This document shows, piece by piece, positions 35,256-43,899 of a stretch of DNA of 64,000 nt (its first letter is position 1; each line of letters begins with the position of its first letter). The DNA lies in NCBI GenBank assembly GCA_039028935.1, contig JBCCHD010000015.1, positions 1 through 64,000 of the forward strand. Direction: 5' to 3'. The notes under the pieces were generated by a model, which saw only the letters and a list, made by a program, of their open reading frames with translations, was not told the DNA's origin and did no database searches. Both the position numbers and the translations under genes were made by a program. This stretch comes from Pseudomonadota bacterium. GTDB taxonomy: Bacteria; Pseudomonadota; Gammaproteobacteria; Steroidobacterales; SZUA-146.

Positions 35256-35727
35256 ACCGCACTCGCCGTAAAATGGCCTGCGCCATTTCCGCGGCAAGCG
35301 CTGTGCGCAGCGACTCATACTCATGGCGTTTGCCGAGAACATCATTTCTATCAAACGTGTAGTCACGAGTGAGCGCCAGTCGCTGATTGCTGATATACAC
35401 CGTGTCGTCGATGCTCAGCGAAAACACGGCGGTTTGAAACACCTCGTACTCTTCCGGTCCGTCAGTGGCCGCGACCGACAAAATACGCTGACCATTGTCC
35501 TGGTTGTTCACCGTCAATACCGCACCCGCGCCAATCGGAGAGGTCGCCAGCGCAACCTGTCTCAGCTCGAGCGCGCGGCGAAGTGCTTTGGTGAGTTCCG
35601 TATTTCGCTCTGATTTTATGTAGACGGGGGCTAAATCGGCCGGCAAGGAATCGGCGCCGCGTGGCGCAAACCCGCAGCCGGTAATCAGCGCGAAGGAAAC
35701 AACATAGATGACGGCGAGACGACCCAT
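35245..35727 (-). CDS. lptE: LPS-assembly lipoprotein LptE
   Basis: A 160-residue outer-membrane lipoprotein that plugs LptD and receives lipopolysaccharide. The lipoprotein signal ends in LITGCGFAPRG, with the typical GFxxRG after the lipidated Cys. The C-terminal YTFDRNDVLGKRHEYESL and final helix (AEMAQAILRRV) are characteristic. It overlaps the leuS stop by one base, the conserved leuS-lptE arrangement. Confidence 0.9.
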   Translation of the reverse strand: MGRLAVIYVVSFALITGCGFAPRGADSLPADLAPVYIKSERNTELTKALRRALELRQVALATSPIGAGAVLTVNNQDNGQRILSVAATDGPEEYEVFQTAVFSLSIDDTVYISNQRLALTRDYTFDRNDVLGKRHEYESLRTALAAEMAQAILRRVRYAR

Positions 35728-38186
35728 TAGTTGGCCACTATGTTGACCAGTTTGCCGGGCACGACAATCACGCGCCGTACGGTTTTGCCCTCAATAAAGC
35801 GGGCAGCATTGGGCTCGCTGAGTGCCGCATGCTCCAGTTCCTCATTGGGCATATCCGCTGCGACATCGAGTTTGCCGCGCAACTTTCCGTTCACCTGCAC
35901 AACAATCGATACGGTGTCTGTCACGAGCATGGCCTCATCCACATCGGGCCACGTAGCGCTCATCAACCCATCGCCATTACCTAGGGCCTGCCACCAAAAA
36001 TGGCAGACATGCGGTGTGATGGGGGTCAGCATCAGCACGATTGCTTCCAGTGTTTCGTGCACGACGGCCGCATCGCCAGCGTCGTAGGAGTCGGCCTCAA
36101 TGTTCATCTGCTTCCAGGTGAGGTTGGTCAACTCGCGAATCGCAGCCACCGCGGTATTGAACGTATGACGACGGTCAAAATCGTCACGCACTTTCAGTAA
36201 CGTTCGCGCTTTGGCCTGCAGGAGCGTTTGCTGTGAAGCGGACCACTCGTCAGGTTTGGCGCTCCTACCCCCGCGCGATACGTGCGTATGCACCATGCGC
36301 CAAACGCGCTTCATAAATCGGGCCGAGCCCTCCACACCGGCTTCGGACCAGTCCAAAGATTGCTCGGGCGGTGCATCCGACATCATAAACAACCTGAGCG
36401 TATCGGCGCCGTACTTATCGATCATCGGCTGAGGGTCAACGGTATTCCCTTTCGATTTAGACATCTTTGCGCCGTCTTTCAGCACCATGCCCTGGGTAAG
36501 TAGCCGCGCGAACGGTTCACTCACATTGAGAATCCCTTCATCACGCAGAAGACGCGTGTAATAGCGCGCGTACAGCAGGTGTAAAATGGCGTGCTCGATA
36601 CCGCCAATATACTGATCGACCGGCAACCAATACTGCGCGCGTTCATCGAGCATCGCCTCGGCCTGATCAAACGAAGCAAAGCGCGCAAAATACCAGGACG
36701 ATTCAACAAAGGTGTCGAACGTGTCGGTATCACGCCGTGCGGGCTTGCCGCACTTCGGACACGGCACATTGACAAACTCAGGCATACGCCCCAGTGGTGA
36801 ACCTGTCTCGTCGATTGTCACGTCCTCTGGCAAGCGCACGGGCAAATCGCTTGCCGGCACCGGTACCGCGCCGCAGTCATCACAGTGGATGATCGGCACT
36901 GGTGTGCCCCAGTAACGCTGTCTGGATACACCCCAGTCACGCAATCGATAATTTACACGTCGACGCCCGGTACCCGCTTGTTCGAAACGCGTGGCCAGCG
37001 CCTCAAACGCCTCGTCGAAATTCATTCCATTGTATGCACCGGAATTGATAAGACGACCACGTTCGACAAATGCTTCCTTATTGAGATTGATGTCGGCCTC
37101 GTCGCTCTCGATCACCTGTTTGATCGGCAGATTGTATTTTCGGGCGAACTCGTAGTCGCGTTGATCATGGCCGGGAACCGCCATCACCGCGCCCGTGCCG
37201 TACCCCATGAGCACAAAGTTTGCGACCATGACCGGGACATTTTCTCCCGTTACCGGATGGATGGCCTCGACACCGAGCGGCATACCGCGCTTTTCCATCG
37301 TCTCAAGTGCCGCCTCTGAGGACTGCATCGTATTGCATTCCTCCAAAAACGACGCGAGTTGCGGCGAGGACTCCGCCGCACTCATGGCCAACGGATGTTG
37401 TGCCGCTACCGCAAGATAGGTAACACCCATGAGCGTATCGGGGCGAGTCGTAAAAACCGCTTGCGTGCCGAAACCAGGAATCTCAAATTCGATTTCGAGC
37501 CCCTCGGAGCGACCAATCCAATTGGCCTGCATCGTCTTCACGGCATCCGGCCAACCGGGCATATCGTCTAGCGACGCGAGAAGCTCGTCAGCATATGAGG
37601 TGATACGCATAAACCATTGGCTGATTTCTTTTCGCTCGACCTGCGTTCCACACCGCCAACAGCAACCGTCTTCTACCTGCTCGTTAGCCAGTACTGTTTG
37701 ATCGACTGGGCACCAATTGACCGGGGCGACTTTTTGATACACCAAATCTTTCTTGAACAGTTCGGTGAACAGCCATTGCTCCCACCGATAGTAATCAGGC
37801 TCACACGTGGCAAATTCTCGCGACCAGTCAAACGCGAAACCCAGGCGCTTAAATTGTCCGCGCATCTGGTCGATGTTGGCATACGTCCATTTGGCGGGAG
37901 GGAGTCCGTGTTTGATCGCGGCGTTTTCAGCCGGCATACCGAACGCATCCCAGCCCATCGGCTGCAGCACGTTCTTGCCCAGCATGCGCTGAAAACGACT
38001 GATGACGTCGCCGATCGTATAATTGCGCACATGGCCCATGTGCAGATTGCCACTGGGATAGGGAAACATCGACAGGCAATAGTATTTCTCACGCGAGTCG
38101 TCTTCGACGACCTTAAAGGCCTCGATTTGATCCCAAAAGGCTTGGGCATCCGATTCGATACCAGCCGGTTCGTAGTGCTCTTTCAT
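35727..38186 (-). CDS. leuS: Leucyl-tRNA synthetase
   Basis: An 819-residue class Ia synthetase, slightly shorter than E. coli LeuS (860). The HIGH motif is HMGH at 49-52 in PSGNLHMGHVRNYTIGD. The editing insertion is present, including TTRPDTLMGVTYLAVA. The KMSKS motif occurs in KDGAKMSKSKGNTVDPQ. Zinc-type Cys motifs appear at CCWRCG and CPKCGKP. It is the first gene of the leuS-lptE stretch, 62 bases downstream of lnt. Confidence 0.97.
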   Translation of the reverse strand: MKEHYEPAGIESDAQAFWDQIEAFKVVEDDSREKYYCLSMFPYPSGNLHMGHVRNYTIGDVISRFQRMLGKNVLQPMGWDAFGMPAENAAIKHGLPPAKWTYANIDQMRGQFKRLGFAFDWSREFATCEPDYYRWEQWLFTELFKKDLVYQKVAPVNWCPVDQTVLANEQVEDGCCWRCGTQVERKEISQWFMRITSYADELLASLDDMPGWPDAVKTMQANWIGRSEGLEIEFEIPGFGTQAVFTTRPDTLMGVTYLAVAAQHPLAMSAAESSPQLASFLEECNTMQSSEAALETMEKRGMPLGVEAIHPVTGENVPVMVANFVLMGYGTGAVMAVPGHDQRDYEFARKYNLPIKQVIESDEADINLNKEAFVERGRLINSGAYNGMNFDEAFEALATRFEQAGTGRRRVNYRLRDWGVSRQRYWGTPVPIIHCDDCGAVPVPASDLPVRLPEDVTIDETGSPLGRMPEFVNVPCPKCGKPARRDTDTFDTFVESSWYFARFASFDQAEAMLDERAQYWLPVDQYIGGIEHAILHLLYARYYTRLLRDEGILNVSEPFARLLTQGMVLKDGAKMSKSKGNTVDPQPMIDKYGADTLRLFMMSDAPPEQSLDWSEAGVEGSARFMKRVWRMVHTHVSRGGRSAKPDEWSASQQTLLQAKARTLLKVRDDFDRRHTFNTAVAAIRELTNLTWKQMNIEADSYDAGDAAVVHETLEAIVLMLTPITPHVCHFWWQALGNGDGLMSATWPDVDEAMLVTDTVSIVVQVNGKLRGKLDVAADMPNEELEHAALSEPNAARFIEGKTVRRVIVVPGKLVNIVAN

Positions 38187-38247
38187 CTGCTGTTGCTACC
38201 TGTGGACAAGCGCCAAAGGATACCAAGCACCGCTGCGCTTTGAAACG

Positions 38248-39735
38248 TCAGCGCCGACGACGAAGGCCGGTCACGGTGGCCAAAAACGCCAACACCACCA
38301 TCGGCCAATCACCGTAGAGCATGTACGGTGTTTGACCCCGCATTCCGGGTACTTGCGCCGTGACGACATAGGGCTCAAATTGGGGGGACTGTTGAGTGGT
38401 TTGACCATTAGGGTTGATCACCGCGGAAATCCCATTGTTGGTGGCCCGAAGCATATAGCGCCCCACCTCAGCCGTGCGCGTGCGCGCGATTTGCAGGTGC
38501 TGATGAGGGGCAAGCGATCCGCCAAACCAGGCGTCGTTGCTCACGTTTACCAGCAAACTCGACCCTCGCGCTGTATCCAGCATCTCCTGTCCGAACACAT
38601 CCTCGTAGCAGATCGAACCGCCGATCATTTGGCCGCCCAGCGCCAGTGGGGGCTGCCCGTTTTCGCCCGGACTGAAATTTTGGTAGGGCAAGTTCATCAG
38701 GCGCATCTGGTTTTTAACGAAATCGGGCACTGGGAAATACTCGCCAAAGGGCACCAAATGCCGTTTTCGATACACCGCTCGATCGGACCCAAACGCCGAC
38801 AGTGAGTTATAGCGCACGTCATTATCCAGGTCATACTCCACGGTACCCACCAAAAACTCCGTGTTGGAATCGCGCGCCACGCGCTCAATTTCTTGCCACA
38901 ACGGCTCCAGGTGGTGTTTGTAACGCGGGATCGCCGCCTCGGGCCAAATAATCAAATCGCTGTCGAGATGAGTGAGCGACAAATCGATGTACAGATTGAT
39001 CGTCGGCTGAAGCTGTTCGGGCAGCCATTTTTGATCTTGGGGGACCGCACCTTGCACCAGACTGGCCGTTAACGCCGTGCCGTCTTCTTCGGTCCATTTG
39101 ATTTGGGCGAGCAAAACACCGCTCGCCCACAACGAAACCGCACCGGCAACAGCGATCAGCCCAGTGCGCGAAGGGGTGTGCAACGCGTGTAACAACGCGG
39201 CACCCGTTAACCCAACGATCCAGCCCACCAGCAGCGTGCCGCCAACCGGCAGCCAACCCAACAACACGCTATCGACATGCGCATAGCCGGGCGAGAGCCA
39301 CCCAAAACCAGATAAAAACCAGCCGCGAACCCACTCAAGCAACATCCACACACCGGGCACAAACCACGCGGTATAGCGCCATCCGACCGGTGCGACTCGC
39401 GCGACTAAATAGCCGAATACAGCAACGTAGCCCGCAAGGAACATCACCAGCGACAGCATCAAGAACGCGGCGAGCCAAAACGGCGCCCCACCAAAGGTGT
39501 GTACGCTAATCGTGATCCAATAAATGCCGGTTAGATACGCGGCAACACCGAATGCGAACCCGTTCCACGCGGCCTCTTTTGGCGTGCGCTCACAAAAGGC
39601 GTAGAGCAAGGCCGCCACCGTAAATGGCATAAGCCACCAGTGGCCATAGGGCGCAAACGCCAAGGGGTAACTGAGGCCCGCGAACGCGGCCAGTATTGCG
39701 CTCGCGCGACGCGACAGCGCTGCGGGCAGTCTCAC
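38248..39735 (-). CDS. lnt: Apolipoprotein N-acyltransferase
   Basis: A 495-residue inner-membrane enzyme that adds the third acyl chain to lipoproteins. About six N-terminal helices (for example FGWLSPGYAHVDSVLLGWLP nearby) precede a periplasmic nitrilase domain. The catalytic triad appears as Glu in LIIWPEAAIPR, Lys in YRKRHLVPFGEYFP and Cys in GGSICYEDVFG. It lies 30 bases after corC, the conserved corC-lnt pair. Confidence 0.96.
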   Translation of the reverse strand: MRLPAALSRRASAILAAFAGLSYPLAFAPYGHWWLMPFTVAALLYAFCERTPKEAAWNGFAFGVAAYLTGIYWITISVHTFGGAPFWLAAFLMLSLVMFLAGYVAVFGYLVARVAPVGWRYTAWFVPGVWMLLEWVRGWFLSGFGWLSPGYAHVDSVLLGWLPVGGTLLVGWIVGLTGAALLHALHTPSRTGLIAVAGAVSLWASGVLLAQIKWTEEDGTALTASLVQGAVPQDQKWLPEQLQPTINLYIDLSLTHLDSDLIIWPEAAIPRYKHHLEPLWQEIERVARDSNTEFLVGTVEYDLDNDVRYNSLSAFGSDRAVYRKRHLVPFGEYFPVPDFVKNQMRLMNLPYQNFSPGENGQPPLALGGQMIGGSICYEDVFGQEMLDTARGSSLLVNVSNDAWFGGSLAPHQHLQIARTRTAEVGRYMLRATNNGISAVINPNGQTTQQSPQFEPYVVTAQVPGMRGQTPYMLYGDWPMVVLAFLATVTGLRRRR

Positions 39736-39765
39736 AGGTTGCGTTGGCCGCGCGACATCGCGGAC

Positions 39766-40653
39766 TCAGGCCGCCGCAACCGGGCGTTCCTTACCATCAA
39801 GCGGTCGCACCTGCACGGTCTCGATGCGACGACGATCGGCCCTCACAACTTTAAAGCGCAGATTATCGATATCAAGCGTTTCGCCACGACGAGGTAATCG
39901 GCCCAATTGATGCATGATCAGCCCACCGATCGTGTCGAAGTCTTCATCATCGATGTCGGAGCCAAAATATTCATTAAACTCATCGACACGCGTAATGGCT
40001 CTGACGGTATAAAGTGAACGCGCTTCTTTTTGAATGGACACTTCTTCTTCGATATCGTGTTCGTCATCAATTTCGCCGACAATCTGTTCGATAACATCTT
40101 CAATCGTCGCGAGCCCGGCCACGCCACCGTACTCATCAACCACAATGGCCATATGATTATGGCTATCACGAAACTCTTGTAACAGTTTATCGAGGCGCTT
40201 ACTTTCCGGCACGAACACCGCCGGCCGCAAAGCCTCTTTTAAGTCAAAATGTTCCGCGCCACCGTTTTGATAAACTCGAAGTAAATCTTTGGCGAGCAAA
40301 ATACCCACAATTTCATCGCGGTTATCACCCAACACTGGGAACCGCGAGTGACCGCTGTCGATAATGACTTTCAGAAGTTCGTCCGGCGACTGATCGCGCT
40401 CGAGCACCACCATGTGGGGCCTTGGAATCATGACGTCGCGTACGTGTTTTTCTGATACTTCCAGTACGCCTTTAATCATGGTGGCGGACTCCCGATCAAA
40501 TAGACCGGTGTCGCGCGCAATTTGCAGCAGTTCCATCAAATCTTCACGATCCCGGGGTCTGGTCGCAAACGGCTGCGTGAGCTTGCGCCAAAAACTGATC
40601 CCGGAACCCTCGGTACTGGGAGGTTTACTGTTAGGAGGTTGATCTTCTGTCAT
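39766..40653 (-). CDS. corC: CorC/HlyC family CBS-domain protein
   Basis: A 295-residue cytoplasmic protein with two CBS domains (HVRDVMIPRPHMVVLERDQS and HNHMAIVVDEYGGVAGLATI) and a C-terminal CorC_HlyC domain (DFDTIGGLIMHQLGRLPRRG). The YbeX/CorC type has no membrane domain. It is linked to magnesium/cobalt efflux and, more recently, to ribosome metabolism. It sits between ybeY (17 bases upstream) and lnt in the standard cluster. Confidence 0.95.
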   Translation of the reverse strand: MTEDQPPNSKPPSTEGSGISFWRKLTQPFATRPRDREDLMELLQIARDTGLFDRESATMIKGVLEVSEKHVRDVMIPRPHMVVLERDQSPDELLKVIIDSGHSRFPVLGDNRDEIVGILLAKDLLRVYQNGGAEHFDLKEALRPAVFVPESKRLDKLLQEFRDSHNHMAIVVDEYGGVAGLATIEDVIEQIVGEIDDEHDIEEEVSIQKEARSLYTVRAITRVDEFNEYFGSDIDDEDFDTIGGLIMHQLGRLPRRGETLDIDNLRFKVVRADRRRIETVQVRPLDGKERPVAAA

Positions 40654-40670
40654 GGTAGGTCTCTATCTGT

Positions 40671-41123
40671 TTAATAGGTTGCGGAATACGGGTTATCGAT
40701 GCCGAGCGTCGCCAGTAATTGCGTTTCGAGGTTCTCCATCTCATCTGCCTCCCGGTCGTCAATATGGTCATAGCCAAGCAAATGCAAGACGCCATGCACG
40801 GTCAGGTGCGCATAATGATCGTCGCGTCGTTTATTTTGTGCGCGCGCTTCGGACTCCACCACGTCCGGGCAAATCACGACATCGCCCAGCAAACCATGCA
40901 TGGCGCGTACCACCTCGTCAGCCGGAAACGACAGCACATTCGTGAGCGCATCTTTACCCCGATAGGTTCGGTTTAACGACTGCATTTCCTCTGGTGAGAC
41001 CAATCGAATGGTCATTTCCATTTCATCTGAACGCCCAGCTAACGCCGCGATTGCCCAGCCAACAAACGCCGAAGCCTCCGGCACGTTCTCGTCACAGACG
41101 TTTTGTATAACCACGTCAGTCAT
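40671..41123 (-). CDS. ybeY: Endoribonuclease YbeY
   Basis: A 150-residue metal-dependent RNase needed for 16S rRNA 3' maturation and ribosome quality control. The zinc motif HxxxHxxxxxH is His110, His114 and His120 in VHGVLHLLGYDHIDD. The N-terminal LNRTYRGKDALTNVLSFP is also conserved. It overlaps the phoH stop by eight bases. Confidence 0.96.
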   Translation of the reverse strand: MTDVVIQNVCDENVPEASAFVGWAIAALAGRSDEMEMTIRLVSPEEMQSLNRTYRGKDALTNVLSFPADEVVRAMHGLLGDVVICPDVVESEARAQNKRRDDHYAHLTVHGVLHLLGYDHIDDREADEMENLETQLLATLGIDNPYSATY

Positions 41124-42084
41124 CGCTATCGCGCTCCGCCTGCTCGTACGCGCGCACTATGCGCTGCACGAGTGGGTGACGCACCACATCGCGCGCGGTA
41201 AATTGAACAAAGCTCACGCCTTTGGTCTGCTGCAAAATCAATTGCGCGTGCTTAAGCCCTGATGTCTGATGCTTGGGCAAATCGATTTGTGTGATATCAC
41301 CGGTAACCACCGCTTTGGAGCCAAAACCGATGCGCGTCAAAAACATCTTCATTTGTTCAACCGTGGTATTTTGGGCTTCATCGAGAATCACAAAGCTGTC
41401 GTTAAGCGTACGGCCGCGCATAAACGCCAGCGGCGCGACTTCAATGACATTGCGCTCCATGAGTCGCGCCACGCGGTCATAGCCCATCATGTCGTATAGC
41501 GCGTCATAAATAGGACGCAAATAAGGATCCACTTTTTGCGACATGTCACCCGGCAAAAACCCGAGGCGCTCACCCGCCTCAACGGCCGGTCGAACGAGAA
41601 CCAGTCGCCGCACCTGTTCAAGGTCAAGCGCCTGCACAGCGCATGCCACCGCCAAAAATGTTTTGCCCGTACCCGCCGGTCCAATACCAAAGCACAAATC
41701 ACTTTTTTGAATGTTGCGCAGATAACGTTGCTGATTGGGACCACGACCGCGCACCATACCGCGACGGGTTTTAATCAGCACCTCGTGCTGATGCGCATCG
41801 GTGTCCACCTCGCCCATGTTGAGTTCTTGCAGCGACAAATGCACGCGCTGAGGATCGAGCACTTCGTCCCGAGTCAGATCGAACAGGTGCTGGATCACCT
41901 CGCTACCGGCACGTGTCGCGGCATCACTACCGGAAACACGAAACTGGTTACCACGATTATTGATTTCGATGCCGAGATTGCGTTCGATTTGACGAAGGTG
42001 CTCGTCGAGCTGGCCACAGAGATTGGCGAGTCGCTCATTGTCGGCAGGTTCGAGGAAAAATTCCTGTGCGGCGTGTGCGCTCAA
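41116..42084 (-). CDS. ybeZ: PhoH-like ATPase (YbeZ)
   Basis: A 322-residue PhoH-family protein. The Walker A motif is GPAGTGKT at 135-142 and the Walker B-like strand is SFVILDEAQNTT. YbeZ partners with YbeY in RNA processing. The start, MSAHAAQEFF, is 18 bases after the miaB stop. The conserved miaB-ybeZ-ybeY-corC-lnt operon is intact here. Confidence 0.95.
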   Translation of the reverse strand: MSAHAAQEFFLEPADNERLANLCGQLDEHLRQIERNLGIEINNRGNQFRVSGSDAATRAGSEVIQHLFDLTRDEVLDPQRVHLSLQELNMGEVDTDAHQHEVLIKTRRGMVRGRGPNQQRYLRNIQKSDLCFGIGPAGTGKTFLAVACAVQALDLEQVRRLVLVRPAVEAGERLGFLPGDMSQKVDPYLRPIYDALYDMMGYDRVARLMERNVIEVAPLAFMRGRTLNDSFVILDEAQNTTVEQMKMFLTRIGFGSKAVVTGDITQIDLPKHQTSGLKHAQLILQQTKGVSFVQFTARDVVRHPLVQRIVRAYEQAERDSDD

Positions 42085-42102
42085 GGTGGGATATCGCTCC
42101 TT

Positions 42103-43449
42103 TTAAGCGGTGCGGGAAAGCGGTACGGCAACAAGACGACCGCGCAAAGAGTTGGGCATGGCTTCGGTGACTTCCACATCGGCAAACTCACCGATAAGGG
42201 ATTCATCCCCTTCGAAATTAACCCAACGCATGTTTTCGGTCCGCCCAGCCACTTCGTTCGCGTTTTTCTTCGACACGCGTTCGACCAGAACACGCTGCAC
42301 GGAGCCCACCATCTGCCGGGAAATGGTTTGGGCGTGCTGATTAATTCGCGTTTGCAGTAGCTTGAGCCGGCGGTGCTTCTCTTCGGCACTCACTTCATCG
42401 GGTAGTGCCGCCGCCGGGGTTCCGGGTCGCGCGCTGTAGATAAAGCTGAAGCTCTGATCAAAACCGATATCGGCAATAAGCTTCATGGTGTCATTAAAAT
42501 CTCGTTCGGTTTCACCCGGAAAGCCGACGATAAAGTCCGACGAAATACTGATATCGGGTCGCACCTCGCGGAGTTTGCGAATTTTTTGCTTGTATTCAAT
42601 CGCCATGTGGCCACGCTTCATCGCTGACAACACGCGATCGGAACCACTTTGCACTGGCAGATGCAAGTAATTGGCAAGCTCGGGGACATTGGCGTACGCC
42701 TCGATCAAACTGTCGGAAAATTCGACTGGATGCGAGGTGGTAAAACGGATGCGTTCGATGCCATCAATGGCCGCGACGTAGTGAATGAGTGTGCCCAAGT
42801 CAATGACATTGCCGTCGTGCGTAGGACCTTGGTACGAATTAACGTTTTGCCCCAGCAGGTTTATTTCTTTCACACCTTGCTCAGCTAGGCTCACGATTTC
42901 CGCGATCACGTCGTCAAAAGGGCGACTGAACTCATCGCCTCGCGTGTAGGGCACGACACAGAAACTGCAGTATTTGCTGCAGCCTTCCATAATCGACACA
43001 AAAGCCGTCGCGCCGCTCGCTTTGGGCTCCGGCAAACGGTCAAATTTCTCGATCTCCGGGAAGCTGATGTCGACGGCCGATTGGCCTTGGCTGCGCACCG
43101 AATTGAGCATCTCGGGCAAACGGTGAACGGTTTGGGGGCCAAACACGAGATCAACGTACGGCGCGCGCTTGATCAGCGCGTCACCCTCCTGGCTTGCTAC
43201 GCATCCGCCAACACCGATGACAAGCTCCGGGCGCGATTGCTTCCACTGCTTCCAGCGTCCGAGCTGACTGAACACCTTTTCTTGTGCCTTTTCGCGGATC
43301 GAGCAGGTGTTGAGCAGCAGCACGTCCGCTTCTTCGGGCGTGTTGGTGATCGCTAGGCCGTGCGAGGCTTCGAGAACGTCGGCCATTTTCTCCGAATCGT
43401 ACTCGTTCATCTGGCAGCCGAATGTCTTAATGAAGAGCTTACCGCTCAT
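42103..43449 (-). CDS. miaB: tRNA-2-methylthio-N6-dimethylallyladenosine synthase
   Basis: A 448-residue radical-SAM methylthiotransferase acting on A37 of tRNAs that read UNN codons. The auxiliary cluster cysteines are Cys12, Cys49 and Cys83. The radical-SAM CxxxCxxC is Cys157, Cys161 and Cys164 in [19 protein letters not shown]-terminal TRAM domain ([13 protein letters not shown], then [19 protein letters not shown]) binds the tRNA. It heads the ybeZ-ybeY-corC-lnt operon. Confidence 0.97.
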   Translation of the reverse strand: MSGKLFIKTFGCQMNEYDSEKMADVLEASHGLAITNTPEEADVLLLNTCSIREKAQEKVFSQLGRWKQWKQSRPELVIGVGGCVASQEGDALIKRAPYVDLVFGPQTVHRLPEMLNSVRSQGQSAVDISFPEIEKFDRLPEPKASGATAFVSIMEGCSKYCSFCVVPYTRGDEFSRPFDDVIAEIVSLAEQGVKEINLLGQNVNSYQGPTHDGNVIDLGTLIHYVAAIDGIERIRFTTSHPVEFSDSLIEAYANVPELANYLHLPVQSGSDRVLSAMKRGHMAIEYKQKIRKLREVRPDISISSDFIVGFPGETERDFNDTMKLIADIGFDQSFSFIYSARPGTPAAALPDEVSAEEKHRRLKLLQTRINQHAQTISRQMVGSVQRVLVERVSKKNANEVAGRTENMRWVNFEGDESLIGEFADVEVTEAMPNSLRGRLVAVPLSRTA

Positions 43450-43899
43450 GGTCGCTTTGGTTACCCGTAATAGGCCCCAACTTACTCCGGAAGTCTGGCC
43501 ATTTCCAGCACACTGTTCTCACTCTGAGTCCAGTCGCGGTATGAAGAATAATAACTATAAATATCAGTTGGTTGCGTCAATCACACACCCATCGAACCCC
43601 GCTTACGCCTCGCCCATCACCGGATTTTTAGGCCAATTCACCCAAGCGGCCGGCGAGTTTACACTGTTTTTGCGTGATTTTCCGGTGTTTTAGGGCAATT
43701 TCTCGCGCAGATATTCGTGGTTTTGACGCGGCGACACCATTCGCCCTGGAACGCTTGCGCGATCCATTCCGGTCGATAACATCACAATCTTGACGCGCGC
43801 GTTTTGCCGCTCGACAGGCGAGCCGAGATACCCATACCAACGGGCAATTTGTCCCGACCATGCGCCGCGGCTTCGCCCTGCTCCGCCGCGTCTTACCGG
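43450..43899. other. Long non-coding stretch upstream of miaB
   Basis: About 450 bases with no credible gene: the short frames have no start signals or recognisable sequence. The proximal part is AT-rich and contains the candidate miaB promoter. The rest is mixed, with no clear terminator for the gene ending at 43900 and no recognised RNA family. It is the largest gap in this part of the window. Confidence 0.45.
43552..43580 (-). promoter_or_regulatory. Candidate promoter for the miaB-ybeZ-ybeY-corC-lnt operon
   Basis: On the minus strand, TTGACG (43580-43575) is followed 17 bases later by TAGTTA (43557-43552), or 15 bases later by the better TATAGT (43559-43554). The leader to the miaB ATG would be about 100 bases. 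Confidence 0.45.

Noticed and set aside
43628-43861. A 77-codon minus-strand frame upstream of miaB
   Set aside because: Composition is unlike neighbouring proteins, no start signal is present, and no family resemblance is seen.
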